Shown here piece after piece: positions 1 through 12,883 of a DNA stretch of 64,000 nt; position 1 is the first letter of the stretch; every line of letters starts with the position of its first letter. The stretch covers positions 262,913 through 326,912 of the forward strand of contig NMRB01000437.1 of assembly GCA_002633025.1 (NCBI GenBank), in the 5' to 3' direction. Position numbers and translations under genes: made by a program. A model generated the notes under the pieces. The model ran no database searches. It saw only the letters and a list, made by a program, of their open reading frames with translations, and was not told the DNA's origin. This stretch comes from Notospermus geniculatus (lineage: Eukaryota > Nemertea > Pilidiophora > Heteronemertea > Lineidae).

Positions 1-1260
1 ATTAGATGGAGCACGGGAGTGGACTCACCTAAGACAAATCGTCAGACCCTCCTTGCGCCAATCGCCTCCCTATAATTTGTGTCCTGCTTGCTTATGATCG
101 GGCCAACATGTACACTCCTCTCGCAGTGTTTTGTTTCGCTCCGTACCTACGCTTCACAAACCACTGCTTCGAATGGCCGGTATTCTGCCGATTTACCGCC
201 AGATGGCACCACTACTGTTCCCGCTGCCGCGCTGGAGAAAGTGTTTTAGGATTTTACTCAGTTGCAGCCTGATGGAGGACGCTGATTAGTTGGACAGTAG
301 TGGTGCCGGCGGTGCCGCAGAAGAAGCGACGCTCAAGGCACTGATTAATCACTTGAAATACAAGACGTCATTGCATACCTTTTTGCATTCCATTAGTAAG
401 GTCCAAGATGTCCTCTTCACTATTTTTGTACATAAGTCTTTTTGGATTTGTCTTTTTCATCATTTTAGTACAGGCGCAACTCGGTATTTTCATGAAAAGT
501 GACCCTCATATAACCTTCCTACCGACGAAAAAGTGGCAGAGCACAACAGAAGAAAGCTAATATTTTGTTTTGAAATCACAGACCATGAGCCATCACCCAT
601 CACCCGAATTGTTACAGAAACCATTTATATCTATTGTAGTGGAGATTACGGACTTGACAGCAAAAAAACGAAATTAGGAATACATTAGTCTCGGTCACCC
701 AGCCGCTGTTTCGAATCTGGGGATCGAACAAGCGTCTGGGTCATAACGTCGCTTTTTCTGTTACGAGCAGACCAAGATCCTGGTCTGGATGCTGATTGGC
801 TAATCAGGGACAGAGCTAGTCATTCATTCTCATCCACCGATTCCTCCCATTTGAAAATCACAATCCGGCTGCTGATTGGGCAAGAGAAGTGATCATGTGA
901 CCTCATCATGGCGACGACCACATAATGTCAGTTGGGATTTCTCGACGTCTTCTACCATACGGATACACAATTCCTGCTTAGTTTTCAGCCTGATATTCAA
1001 CTCCAATAAGTTGATGCTGTCCAGTAAGTTGTCTTAGATCACTTCACCGATCGATTCATTGCCAGATTCAGACATTTTGAAAGGTTGCGAGGTGAAATTT
1101 TATCCATCAATGGAAGCAGCCATCTTATGTCACGTGACCTGCTACAGCATTACCCACAATGCACTGTATCACAAGAATAACGGCGTTCTGGGCCAGACGT
1201 TTGTGTAGCAGTACTGCGGAACGAAACGGCTGGCTGCGCGAGACTAGGAATACATATACC
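1..1260. other. Intergenic, no gene recognised
   Basis: I find no exon with convincing splice sites or a recognisable protein here. The stretch carries short diverged pieces of a dispersed repeat whose core reads like 'cgcgagactag' (near 1228-1240; related pieces near 1870-1930, 2160-2220 and 6690-6755). The small ORF at 290-502 resembles no family I know and has no coding-like composition. Confidence 0.5.
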
Positions 1261-4200
1261 TCATTTTCTACAAAACTGAATGATTTCTTTTGCATCATTT
1301 TGGAATTTACTACCTCCTCCAATCATGTACATATAAAAATTAATAGCATAATTCATCTCCCAGAGTAAGCCAAGTGTCCAGTATTCAATCTTCAACCGTA
1401 GAAACCAATATAAGTCGGTCATTTTGTACATAGCACTGATGGCCGTGATCGTATGATATACATTGTACATTCTTAGGGGTATTGAAAGGAAAACGTACGC
1501 CAGGCTGACGAGCACGAGCATGCGCATCATGTACTTGCTTTCGGTATCACGTGATTTCGTGCATCCTTGGTTGGTGCAAGACATTGCTGCCATTTGTTTT
1601 CGTTTATTTTCTGCTTGTCTAACACCGACGATGATGATAAGGTTGCAGCCGATGATGACAAAAAAAGGCATGATTGTTCCAACAGCGAGTTGATGGAGCA
1701 TGGAAAGGGTGGCAAAGACGGGAGTTTCTGGCGTCTTGAAATCCATCAACACCATACCTTGAAAAAAACATTTCGTGTTGATGGTGTTAGTTTTGATCAA
1801 ATCAAACGATGCTCAAAGCTAAAAGAACAGAAATGGCCTATAGCTGGATGAGCGCAAATTGTACCCTACTTAGTCTCGCGCAACCAGCCCTTCGGTCATC
1901 TACTCGGAGGTCGTCAGACCAAGGGTCTGGCACGGAACGCAATTTTCATTGTAATTGCATATTCCGAAAATTCAAAATAAGGGGAGCTTCGCTGATTGGC
2001 TAGTCACTACCGGTACCAATGCGTCATGTATCTCAAAAGTTGGTAACGTAGGCTGCAGGAGGAATGATGTGACCGATCACGTGATTAGCAGAAAGTTGTG
2101 TTCTACGTCATCGTCGGTCGATTGTCCGCCATGATGGTTTTACAAGTCAAAGTAACCATCTGGACCAGACTCTAAAATTGGAAATTTATTGGAAATTGCA
2201 AGTCTGGTGGCACGAGACTATACTCTACTGAATGTTTTTACGTTATTTTCTATTTAATTGTTGTTGTTGTTGTTGTTGGAGTTGTTGTTATTGTTATTGT
2301 TGCAATATTGTTGAAATCGGATATCTCACGACTGGAGATGTGTACATTACATGACCTGAGTGAATGTTATTTGCGTACGTTGCAATTTGAAATTTTTCGG
2401 CAGTGTTTCGAATACATACCTGTCCTTTCTTCAATGCTGTATGCCTGGACCCAGAACAGCTGAATGTTGATCAAAAAAGTGACAAAAGCCGTCGTAACCA
2501 TGACTTTCTTAGCACGTGACGTGCTGCACAAGATGGACGCCTTCATCGGAAACCAGACTGCTATGGAGCGGTCAACGGACATCTCGGCAAGGAAAAGGCC
2601 CGAGGTGGCACCACCAGAGAAGCCAATGAATGATGCCAATCTAAATGTAAAAATCGGAAGAATGTTCCGCATGAAAATACTTTCAAATGGATTGACATGC
2701 ATGTACAGTCTTGTTCGTATTAATATCAACACCGATTATCTCAAATATCTCATAAACCATCAAACCAATTTAAATGTGGTTTTCTGCATAAAGTCAGAAA
2801 TCTTGTTGACTACAACTGGGCATCAATGTTTTTGCACAAGATTCACTTCTTCATTGCGTAATCTGTCGTTGAAAAAAGGTCCAAAAAAAAACTTTTTTGT
2901 TTCTGGATTTTTCACCAAAATTCCTTTGCTAGAATAAAGTTATGCCAAAATAAAGGTGATTTAGCAAGTTACTGTCAAAATCGGCCATTTAGTTTATGAA
3001 AAATTGACGTTTTTGTAAAGCTATATCAACACCACTTGTCTTCCACTGCCAACAACTTATGAGACGGTCCCTACATAATAATGCAAACCAAACTTCATGT
3101 CCCTTGTGTAGGCCGTCAGTGCATACAAAATCCATAGATCTATAGAACAGCGCTGAGTCCTATGTGGCAAAAGTGTTACATAATACTTTTTCAAGTGTGT
3201 GGAGGCTTTAGTGACCAATTCATGCACTGGCTAACTTCAAACAAAGATGACAAAGGCTACTAAGTTCTTTCTCAATGCCTGTTACTTTTTGCAATACAAT
3301 GTCATGAATAACCAGTACAGGTCACAACATTTATCTCTGCCTATACAGTGACCCATGCATGGTGTATGGTTTGCATTATTATGTAGGGGCCGTCTCACAA
3401 GTTGTTGGTAGTGGAACACAAGTGGTGTTGATATAGCTTTACAAAAACGTCAATTTCTCAAAAACTAAACGACGTATTTTGACAGTAACTTGCTAAATCA
3501 CCTTTATTTTGGCATAACTTCATTCTAGCAAAGGAATTTTGGTGAAAAATCCAGAAACAAAAAAGTTTGTTTTTGGACCTTTTTTCAATGACAGATTACG
3601 CAATGAAGAAGTGAATCTTGCGCAAAAACATTGATGCCCAGTTGTAGTCAACAAGATTTCTGACCTTATGCAGAAAACCGCATTTAAATTGGTTTGGTGG
3701 TTTATGAGATATTTGAGATAATAGGTGTTGATATTAATACGAACAAGACTGTACATTGAAATGGTATCATTCTGATGTTCGCCGGGTCATGAGCACTCCA
3801 GATAACGAGTGGGCCATCATAAGTAAACATTAGGCAGATTGAAACATCGGACGTACGTCTGTGGATAATAGGAGTTCACAATCTGAAGTGCTAGTACAGC
3901 CGAATCGGTTAATGTCCTCCTGGGTATAACAGAAATATACCCAGGTTCAATGTTGTCCCACAAAAATATACCCTTGGTATAGTTCGATCTACAAATGTAT
4001 ACCGAGGATTGGATACAGCACCTGAAGACGAGATTGTTCTTGCGAATGCCACACGACCATGCACAAGCATGACAAGTCGTAAAACATCGCTGTAGCGCTC
4101 TACACGACGGGCACGATTTTGATATATCGATCGTGCCGAGATTCATCAGAGAATTTTTCGTGCCGTTTATCGTCACTCAAATCCGCAATAGTACTCGCAG

Positions 4201-4686
4201 CACGGCTGATGTAATGTCGATGCGGACGTAGATGAACACGCAGATCGGCTCTGTTCGTTTGCTCATTTCTTTGAAATTCTGAGCGTAACTTGCGGTAAGT
4301 TTGGACCATTGTGTTAAGACAAATGTTAACAGTTGACCCATGCTATCGATGAGCACAAAAGCTGACAATATTGTCTGGTATTTTGACGATGTTGAACTTG
4401 CAAAACTGCCGTCTCAGTTGAAGCGAGAAACAAAACGGCGGCCATCCATTCCTAAATCGTACCTTGGCTCAAAGCTACGGTACTGGGTATACTTTTGTAG
4501 ATCGAACTATACCCAGGGCATAGTTTTGTAGGACGACATTGAACCTGGGTATATTTCTGTTATACCCAGGACAATATTAACCGATTCGGCGTTAGTAGAG
4601 GAACTGAAGGAAGAATGTATAGACATTTCGTTGCCAATCGATGGTTGATTCACGGACCAGAACCGCCACCCCCACCCCCAATGTAC

Positions 4687-4725
<39 letters not shown>

Positions 4726-5716
4726 AATATTTTTAGGTGCCCTTATCACGGATGTGCTCAAGGGCACCTTACACAAAGTAAAAACCTAATAAAAATGAAA
4801 GAAACATATTTAAGACAATTAATAAAACATATGACTAGGTGTTAAGATAAGCTTTTCTAAAAAGATATGTTTTGAGAGAAACGGTCAACGCATGCAAATC
4901 CAGTCTTTCCAGGCGTTGGAGAATATATGACGTCTAGGACACTAATAATATTGTGAACTTCAGTATGCATAAGTTAATACCTACCAGTTGCGCCGCTACG
5001 CAAATAATAGTTTTCAACAGAAAGCTTTTATCAGATAAGAGCTACCCCAAAGGGTATATTATGGCGAATTGATGATGATGATGTTGGTGATGATGACGAA
5101 TATAGACCTGTAGGAGTCTTACTTTTTGCTGCCATTTTTAATAATTGTTCGCTATTTTATTAGAGTGATCTAATTTGAAGTCAAAAGAAAACAAAAAATC
5201 ATATATCGTGTAAGTGAAGGATTCTGGACTAACTTCCAGAACAACCCCGCCGCCTTTGCTTTTTTTCATGAATTCAAATTCCAGAACTCCTACTGCAAAG
5301 ATCAGAAATGGACTAAACTATGTCATGGTCGAAAAATATATGACCAAGAATAATATGCGGCAGATCGTTGAAACGTCTGTTTTGAACACCAACTACAATA
5401 CTCACTTAAATGCCATTTCCTGGTTTGGAAAAACATCCCCTCTCAGCCAGAAAAACAAGTAGGATTGAAAAATAAAGTTGACGAGCACAATGTTGTCGGC
5501 TATGGCTAAACCAGCCATGTAGGTACACGTCGATTGGTTCCGGTTACCTCTTTTTGTAGCAACCAGGAACGCCATAACGTTGCTAGGCACCCCGAGTGAG
5601 ATGAGGAATATTGACCAAATTTGTGTCATGTACCTGAATGCAACCTGCATCAGAAAGTGATCATCGCCTAGAAGTCGGCTGCTAGTCACATTTCCAGTCC
5701 AATTTGTTTCTTCCAT
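1261..5716 (-). CDS. Class A (rhodopsin-like) GPCR, gene A, 3 exons
   Basis: Exons run 5716-5406, 2640-2420 and 1757-1261 (stop TGA 1263-1261), joining in phases 2 and 1 to give 342 aa. Donors (AA|GTGAGT, AG|GTATGT) and acceptors (acatttAG, tttttcaAG) are canonical. The predicted plasma-membrane receptor has an extracellular N-terminus with sequons at N5 and N9, TM1 about 28-54, TM2 64-88, and TM3 ending in D127-R128-S129 (DRS, not DRY). TM4 is about 150-172, TM5 198-222 and TM6 252-276 (SIPLR), and TM7 has N317-F-x-x-Y321 instead of NPxxY. The start is the only ATG that leaves a normal short N-terminus before TM1. Exon borders and phases match genes D and E exactly, so the three are paralogs. 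The first intron (2.77 kb) holds two inverted-repeat elements. The ligand is unknown; peptide receptors are the nearest type by motif, which is inference. No break is seen. Confidence 0.85.
2699..3757. repeat. Fold-back (long inverted repeat) element in intron 1 of GPCR A
   Basis: The left arm (about 2699-3100) is repeated in reverse complement in the right arm (about 3365-3757), with a unique centre of roughly 260 bases. The arms start 'atgtacagtcttgttcgtat' and end with its complement. Both arms translate by chance into matching ~78-residue peptides on opposite strands, which only reflects the symmetry. The element begins about 60 bases from the acceptor of exon 2. No transposase ORF is inside, so it is probably non-autonomous. 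Confidence 0.85.
3899..4590. mobile_element. MITE with long TIRs and imperfect 9-bp TSD (family 1, MULE-like)
   Basis: A 692-bp element bounded by inverted repeats starting 'gccgaatcggttaatgt', rich in 'cctgggta' blocks. The flanks gctagtaca (3890-3898) and gttagtaga (4591-4599) agree at 7 of 9 positions, consistent with an old 9-bp target-site duplication. The same family recurs at 49273-49880 with a perfect 9-bp duplication, as a single end at 52341, and as an interior-like fragment at 61370-61690. Long TIRs with 9-bp duplications suggest a Mutator-like source; this is inference. No transposase is encoded. Confidence 0.8.
4686..4724. repeat. (ATT)n microsatellite
   Basis: An uninterrupted run of about 12-13 ATT/TTA triplets just outside the 3' end of the family-1 MITE. 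The poly-tyrosine and poly-isoleucine ORFs across it are artefacts. Confidence 0.95.
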
Positions 5717-8547
5717 CTTGATAGGCTATTTCTTTCCGGTGATTGGAATCACAAGGAGATCCTTACTTAGAAGATAAATTATCACACCATTGGTATGTAG
5801 ATAATAATATACCATCGAATATCACGTGGCCTTTACCTGTAATGCACATATGGCGAGTAGGCCTACCAAAAGGATCTTTATTTAGGCCTTAGATCATACC
5901 GACAGCGACGACTACGAGCATCTGGACGTATCAGAAAAAATAGTGTCAATGGCACAGTGCCCGCTAGTTGGAAGAATCGTACCTCCTAGATCTTGGGGCC
6001 ATACACGTACATTTCACATGCATTATGAAAACGATCCATCAAAAACTGAAGGCGCTAGGAGTGCACACAAAGGCGGAGCAAAAATTTTGGCCCATTTTTG
6101 TCGTTCTTTTGATCAATTTTTCGTTTTATATTACGTCAAATTAAAAACTCGTTTACATGATGTACATATATGATGTAACAAGATGAACTGGATGTGCGAT
6201 AAAAATTCTACCTCAAACTGTTAGCGAAAAATAGCCATTTTTGTATTTTTTTGATAAAAAAGCCCCCCCCCCCCCANGAACGAAAGAGTCTGAGGGAAAT
6301 TTTACCTTTTTAGCACGGCAGGAACGACTATGCATGGTGATCGATTGACGGAATAAGCCGATTGTACAATAGGACTTACATTTTGTGCCGTGGATTAGGT
6401 CACTTCCGACCAGGGATTCTAAAGTTCAGCCAGACGGTAAATCGATCCTCATACAATACAATTCCACTTTATTTCATCGGCGATCCACCTCAAACGGCCA
6501 GGCTCGATCGCTTCTACATATCACTCGGCGAAAACCACGATAAAACGTGTCAAAAAGGTAACATTTCCCTCGGACTATTTCGTTCCTTGTTCGTTCATCA
6601 TGCGTTTCATGGGCGCAGCCATGTTTTTCAGCCGTTGGCCAATCAGATTCGGATGCTCTGAGCTGGACACTCGCCACCTGGCGGTAACGAAAGTTTTGGC
6701 CTTTGCTACCAGACTCTCTCCTGTAAGAGAGAGAGGCTGGTGACGCGAGACTAGCCCAAAATCGATCTTAGATCTTGGGATCACATACGTACACATGCAT
6801 TGTGACAATGATCTATCAAAAACTTAAGATGCCAGAGTGCAGACAAGGCAAAGGCCTATGTTTCGTTATTTGTTGTATTTTCCCATCAAAATTAGGTCAA
6901 ATCAAAAAATTATTTTATACATGTATATGGATAACACGCTAAGATGTACCTACTGTTCAAATTTGAGCTTCCTAGCTCAAATCGGTAGCGAAAAGTAGTC
7001 ATATTTCACTTTTGACAAAAAGCCCCAAATTGGCCATGGTTTATTTTGGCCATAGTAGGAATCGCAGCGAGCCCATAATCGAACTTGCCAAAGATCTTGG
7101 GGCCATATAAATAAAAAACTGAAAATGCTAGAGTGCAGAGAAGGCAAAAAGTTACGCATGTACGACAGACCACCGCTAACGCGTCTCACCACAGCATAAG
7201 CGCTTCTGACTTTTTGGCCAAACGGGCTAATAAAGCATCAACGGGAGAGCGAATCACGTAAATCTTAGATGCAACCCATAAATATTGGAGTCCTCGAGTT
7301 AAAATCCTTGTTGGACGTCATGTTCGCAGCGCTGAGATGTGAGTAAAACCATATACCAAAAGAAGAGACGCCGATTAAGCATTAAGGAATCCTGTAAGAT
7401 TCTCTAGTGAAGAGATGGTTCATGAACATCCTGATCAATATCGTCCACATCTCAAGTTATACAACCTGGTTCACGGACGCCGTGAAGAAAAATGTATTCC
7501 ATTTATCTATTTCCTTCAGGAATTTCAAAATCATTGATTAAATAAACCAAACGTATAGTAAGAATAGAAACTGTGTTAGACTAAGGAGATGTTTTCATGC
7601 TAAATCCAGTATATAGCAGATGAAATTTCGCTGTCGAAACGTGAATTCGCAGCAGACCATAACCAGGAGGAAACTGTGCAACGCGACGCTCAAAGCACTA
7701 TTTTTCAGTCGAAATATGAGACGATCAATGTATTTTGTTTCGCTTAGGCGACGTTTTCTTATTTCAATATCAAGTTGCCAAGGTATCACTCGATCACTTT
7801 GTTTCTTCCTATCAAATTCTGTTCGGATTTTTTCTGGTGTACGTTTCAGTTAAAACTACGTAACAAACCTTCCATTCATTTGAATGCATAACGAGAAAAG
7901 AACGACCTAACACGCAATGTAAAAGATATCTACCAACACCTCAAGTGATTAATAAGGACATTCACCACGTATGAAATAATTAAAGTGTTACTCCCCTCCC
8001 ATCCCCTTCCCCTTGAACATGTTCAACTTCGGCGCCACAACGAATCATGATCTCGACGGGTGAATCCAGTCGTAGTCGACCTGACTTGAGTTACGACGTC
8101 GTACGATATCCAAAAGTTGATCTATTTTAGTTAACCAATGAGTGATTGGCATTTTCATTCCCATCATGGGTGCTGCCATCTTGAAAGTCACATGATCACA
8201 AGTCACATGACTGCCTGAACTTTGCGATGCTGTAGTCGCAGGTGACCTGATTGCGGTTAGCACATCCTGTGCGCAGATGTTGCCTGTTTCACGATGATCA
8301 TACTCATTTTTCAATTTTGTGAGCTGACCGTGATTCCGACACCTGATGCCGACTGTTCCGTCGCAGCGATGCTGATGTCAGGTCGACCCATCTTCACTGA
8401 GTTCAGGTCAAGACTCGGCTTCCCCTCCATTGACCTTCGCGCAAGCAAACCACTTTCCGTGTTCAAGGATTTCACCGGTCCCAAAAATAGTAACCAATCA
8501 CGGCAAAGCTTGCATCGGTAGCTCGGTTATGATGACAAGACAGCGGG
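5717..8547. repeat. Gene-free stretch with three diverged direct repeats
   Basis: No gene is recognised. A segment beginning 'atcttggggccat' followed by a conserved 'atcaaaaactgaa...gctagagtgcagagaaggc' block occurs about 5990-6085, 6772-6850 and 7095-7150 in the same orientation. Each copy lies near a run resembling 'tagcgaaaa.tagccat.tt', suggesting an old tandem duplication. A poly-C run with one N (6263-6277) marks a weak assembly point. Confidence 0.5.
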
Positions 8548-9180
8548 CTCGATGAAACTTTATTCGAATGCAAAGTATCCGTGGAAGGACTTAAAAGTAC
8601 TCGAAAAGAAGTCGTGGAGGCAATATTCGATGGAGATTATTTGTTAGTCTGTTGTTGGACTGGCAGTGGGAAGTCAATTATGTACCAGCAGGTTAGTGTT
8701 GTTCACTACGACGTTGAACGGCGTACTCGTATTGAATAAATTATCGCGAGAGAACCGAGGCTTCTGATTGGTCGCACGAGAAAATCCCAAAGCGTTGAAC
8801 ACGGAATCTGGCTGCTTGCTGCAGAGTGTAGGAAGAGGTTAGCGATTTCTACACGATGCATTATGCAGAATGGGTCGACCTTGCGACGGCACAGAACAGG
8901 CGGCAACTGACTTTTCCGGATCACTTTGTGTCTGAGGCACGACCGCGTGGAACAAATCAGTAGCCGATATGGCGTGACATGACTTCAGTTGCGTCTCACC
9001 TGCAACTATTCGCATCAGTCGCCAATCAAAAAGATCACGAATCGCAAGAGTTGAACGTGTACAATTTCCGTGCTTTCCTGACGGGTTCGCAGTCGACCTA
9101 ACTCGAGTTACGATTCTCTGCACACAGATGCCGCCTGTTTCACGATGAGCGCACACAGCTTCACTTTTTAGCACACCTGT
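8040..9180. repeat. Direct repeat pair flanking the helicase exon
   Basis: A segment with 'agtcgacctgacttgagtta' and 'gcctgtttcacgatga' lies at about 8070-8310 and again, diverged, at about 9085-9165 ('cctgtttcacgatgagcgca'). The two copies surround the RecQ-like exon, which raises the possibility that the exon sits inside a repeated unit. The boundaries are approximate. Confidence 0.4.
8548..8691 (+). CDS. Isolated exon of a RecQ-like (SF2) helicase, motif I (Walker A)
   Basis: The open frame ending at 8691 reads ...GLKSTRKEVVEAIFDGDYLL, then VCCWTGSGKSIMYQQ, followed directly by a GT donor (gttagt). The order 'LK..Q.EVI.AI..GD.LV..PTGSGKS..YQ' is the N-terminal helicase segment of RecQ-type ATP-dependent DNA helicases, with TGSGKS as the ATP-binding P-loop. 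Upstream the frame is closed by TGA codons near 8530, so the 5' border is set by an unresolved acceptor around 8545. I found no neighbouring exon carrying motifs Ia-VI, so this is a gene fragment, a captured exon or part of a gene with very long introns. The exact left edge is uncertain. Confidence 0.55.
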
Positions 9181-12100
9181 GGTGAGCTCTTAGGATGGTG
9201 CAGCGTCTGTCGTCCGTTAGCAGCGCAAGTTTTGTAACCGCTTTTGTATGCCCCTAGGCCATATGACCTATGACACCAAGTTTCGGTCCGATTTAATTCT
9301 TGGCTTGACGCAAAGACCCGGAACGCCGCGCAGCAACAAAACACTGAGGCGGGTCACATCGACTCATACCACCTTAGAGACGAAATCTAACCTTCTGACC
9401 AAAAACTGCCGAAATGGTCGTTCTATGCGGTTTGAAACGAAATTTCTTTATGGAGGCCTGCGGAAGGTTATTTAACGCTGTTCAGGTCGGGTGGGTCTTT
9501 CAAAGCTATTGTGAAATATGATTTACAGGCGAAAAAGAACCCAAAATATTTGTCGTATACGTCATCAAATGGAGAACTATATATTCATGAGCTATAGCCC
9601 TCGAGTGTGAGGAGAGGTCCACACTGCCCACTTGCAACATGATCCCCAACGAACCACCAATCCACCGCCCCCTGTTCATGATCACTGGGTCACCAGGTGG
9701 CTGAAACCAAAAACACAAAAAGTGTGATAAATCCTGAACTAATGAAATGAACATCTCGAAAAATTTTATCATACGTGTATCTAATAGAGTTGTTATCTAT
9801 TCATGACTGTCAGGGGCCCAGTACTGTCAGAAAAGGCGACATCACCCCTTATGTAATAACGGCCCCCTTTTTATATAGGCCCTATAACAAGGTCAACCCT
9901 GGGTATTGTCTGATGGTCCATGTCTGTTTCAATAGAATTCAATACCTGATGAATCGATGATCATTATGATCATAGAAATGCCATTTTGGGTTATTTCCTC
10001 CTTTTACAGATAGAAGATGTATACAATGATTAGAGAACAGGGTTTAAAAGGAAACAGAGATTCTGAAGGAAATGAATTTCATTTTTAATTATTTACAAAT
10101 TGTTCCAACTAGAGGGTTATTCATGGCAACGATTTGTTTTAGACAAAGAAGCTTTCAGTTGTGATTTTGATAAGCTGAAGCTTTCGTCAAAACTAAGCAG
10201 AGCATTCTGCATGCCCATCACGGTTTTCATAACTCCTCTATGTATACTAAGTGGCGTCCGACTGTGTGTGTGTGTCTGGCACATTTCGCTATCGTTAGGC
10301 CCAGGGGCATGAAACTTGGTGGAGTGGTAGGCTAGGCAGGGCTTGAAACAGAACTAACAAGAAAAGTTTAAAAAAAAACATAGGGCGGTGGTGTTTGAAT
10401 TTCCTGATTGGTTTGCTATTTTGTTGGGCGGGATTTTGGGACGTGACTTGATTGACCAGTTAGGCATACCTGATTATGACGATGCGAGGACTTCGAACTG
10501 GAAAGACAGCTGAGACCATTTTGAGAAATCATCAGTCAATATTCAGTACACAGATGTCATAGCCCGCTCCCCACGGAGCTTGGCCATGCGTGAGAAACGG
10601 GAGGAAATTCGGATTTGACAAAACCACATAGGCCCATTTATAAATACGCATCCTGGGTTAATCTCGCGATGACTACAGGGGTGCTGCATCACGTATTAAC
10701 GTCCGGCAATGTCATCAGAAGCATTTATAATTTGAAAAAGAAAACGCATCAACACACACGCTCATGTCATAGGCGAATTCCCTGTCAGTCCAATAATTGA
10801 CGTGCAAGCCAAAACTCAGTGATGTCGTTGTTAAGGTGAATCGGTTCTAGGCGACGCCCATGGCGTAGCCTAGAAGCACACCGTCAACACCATTGGTGAT
10901 GACGTCAAAACGTTGTGCGGTCAGATTGAGGTGGGATTGCACTCGACATGGCCTACAGCAAGCCGTATATGGACTGTATTCGCTTTGTTTCCCCCGGGTT
11001 TTCAAGCCAATCCAGCTGCTGTCATTCAATAACGAACACAGGTAAGTGAATTTTTTTTATTTTCATGCCCTCAGTTGTTTATACGGCCCACTCAAACTTT
11101 GCATCAAGCAAAATGTGTATGACATGTATGAGTGAGACACTGATCATGACGCGATGACGTCAACTGAAGGCTATGTAAATTACACCTACAACAATACAAA
11201 AAATGTCCTAGGTTGCATTCCTTCCACCAGGGCTCTCCACGGAGCATGGTCATGCGTGAGGAACGAGAGGACAATTCCGGGAATTGACAAAAACACTAAA
11301 ACGCATCCTAGCCGGGATGCTGATCAGAGACAATATGCCAATACAGTTTCATAATTTCGTTGTACTGTTTTATTAAGGTTGAAAAGAAAATGCATCAACA
11401 CACAATACACATAGACGAAATCCCTATCGAATATTGACCTAAATTTCATTGTGCTCAAGGTCATGAATGACGTTTTGTGGGATTCTGTGTCACGTGAATC
11501 CCTCTGAATGCATATTGTGATGACGTTTTTCACGGAGTATGATTCTTTTTCACATATTTTGATGACGTTTTTGTATATTTTGATGACGTTTTTCACAAAA
11601 TCTGGTCGAAATTTTTCCATAGCCAGAACAGTAGGACGTAATACTATATATTTCATGTATTGATTATCTAACCTTTGGACGCCCTAAAAAATGATTTGCG
11701 ATTCTACCTTCATTATGCCCTCAGGGGACATTTTCCGTAAAATGGAAAACCCCAATAACTCAGTCCAGAGAAACTGAAATTGATATGATTTGTAGCTTAA
11801 TATTTTCTTCTCCCGTGGGGGTCAGTTGTTCAGTATTTTTAATCAGGGGGTGTAGTTACAGACACACAAACTGTGCCGTTTGAATTTTCCCGCTTGGAAG
11901 CATTCTGATGATGTCACCAGTTTGGATGACAATGTTGTATCTTCCATTAACGATGTGCTTCCATATCCGTTTGCCTGCAAAGGTTTCTGAGTCAATGAAT
12001 GCATCTAGAATGCTCACACAATCATATTTCTCGAGTGTTTGTAACAGTTGTGGAATGTACCCCAGCCTACGTTCACTAGTACTATCCGTGGATTTAGCTG

Positions 12101-12196
12101 TAAGGCAACGTGTTTTGAAGACTTGTGGTGGTAGAGATTGACTGCTCATAAGTAAAGGTGCAAAGACGGCAGTCTAGGCACCAATGGGCATGCTCA
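9181..12196. repeat. Gene-free stretch with a ~200-bp direct repeat
   Basis: No gene is recognised. About 10560-10790 and 11222-11420 are diverged direct copies. Both contain 'ccacggagc.tgg.catgcgtgag', a 'ttgacaaaa.cac' block, a 'catcct' block and a 'gaaaa.gcatcaacacaca' block about 150 bases on. Around 9300 there is a piece related to the segment at 52450-52560 ('cgcaa.gaccc.gaacgccgcg'). Confidence 0.45.
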
Positions 12197-12199
12197 TTA

Positions 12200-12663
12200 G
12201 GCTGGGTTTACATAGAGCCACACGAAGCACGATCACTCGACACGGTAAGTTGACATACGCGTGTGTTGATGAACTGACAATGGATTTTTCATTTGGCCGT
12301 TTACATTGTTCTATACGCGTGGGGTTAAACGTAGAGAGTGGAGTATATACACGTTTTGAAGAGAACGAGCATGCTCGTTCTTTCAGGCGTGTGCTGACTT
12401 CGTGGGAAGATCTTGTGCTGTTTCGAAGTACCGGTACGGATATGGGCATTTTAGGATGTTTCCTCATCAAATATCACATCCTTTCTTATTTGCATCACGA
12501 AATGCATGACCTAATGAAAATAATGCCAAAATTCGAGGCATCGTGTCAAATGATAGAGAGACGATGAAGGCCTATGTAAACCGCCGTGTTGGCGTGTCGT
12601 AATATCTACGCGTACCGTAGCGTGTCTTCCGCACGTATCGACACGTTGTATGTAAACCTAGCC
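12200..12663. mobile_element. MITE, TTA target-site duplication (PIF/Harbinger-like)
   Basis: A 464-bp element with TIRs 'ggctgggtttacata' and its near complement 'tatgtaaacctagcc', flanked by TTA at 12197-12199 and 12664-12666. A 3-bp TTA/TWA duplication with short TIRs is typical of PIF/Harbinger-derived MITEs. The 127-codon ORF inside is not recognisable and crosses repeat sequence. Confidence 0.75.
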
Positions 12664-12883
12664 TTAAAGGACCACGGTATTGCCACTTTCTGTCGACAGC
12701 CGGCGCCACCGACACCATTCTCCAATACTGTAGTTAAGCCTCTCGCCCCAGTGTTGGAGAATGTATGATTACACTACAATGCACGTAGTAGCATGCGTGG
12801 TTTACCAAGTCGTCAATAGAGGTCTCCCTTAACGCGGGTAGGTGTAACGCAGGATTGGGAAGCAATACTGTGGTCCTTTAAGG
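12662..12883. mobile_element. Short MITE adjoining the previous one
   Basis: Inverted ends 'ccttaaaggaccac' and 'gtggtcctttaagg' enclose about 220 bp. The left end overlaps the TTA duplication of the neighbouring 464-bp MITE, which suggests that element inserted into the terminus of this one. Confidence 0.65.

Noticed and set aside
2464-3756. Two near-identical ~78-residue peptides on opposite strands
   Set aside because: They are the two arms of one inverted repeat, not a duplicated gene.
4507-4845. Poly-isoleucine and poly-tyrosine ORFs
   Set aside because: Produced by the (ATT)n microsatellite and MITE end.
12184-12567. 127-codon plus-strand ORF
   Set aside because: It starts just outside and lies almost entirely within a non-autonomous MITE; no recognisable protein, and the antisense frame is equally open.
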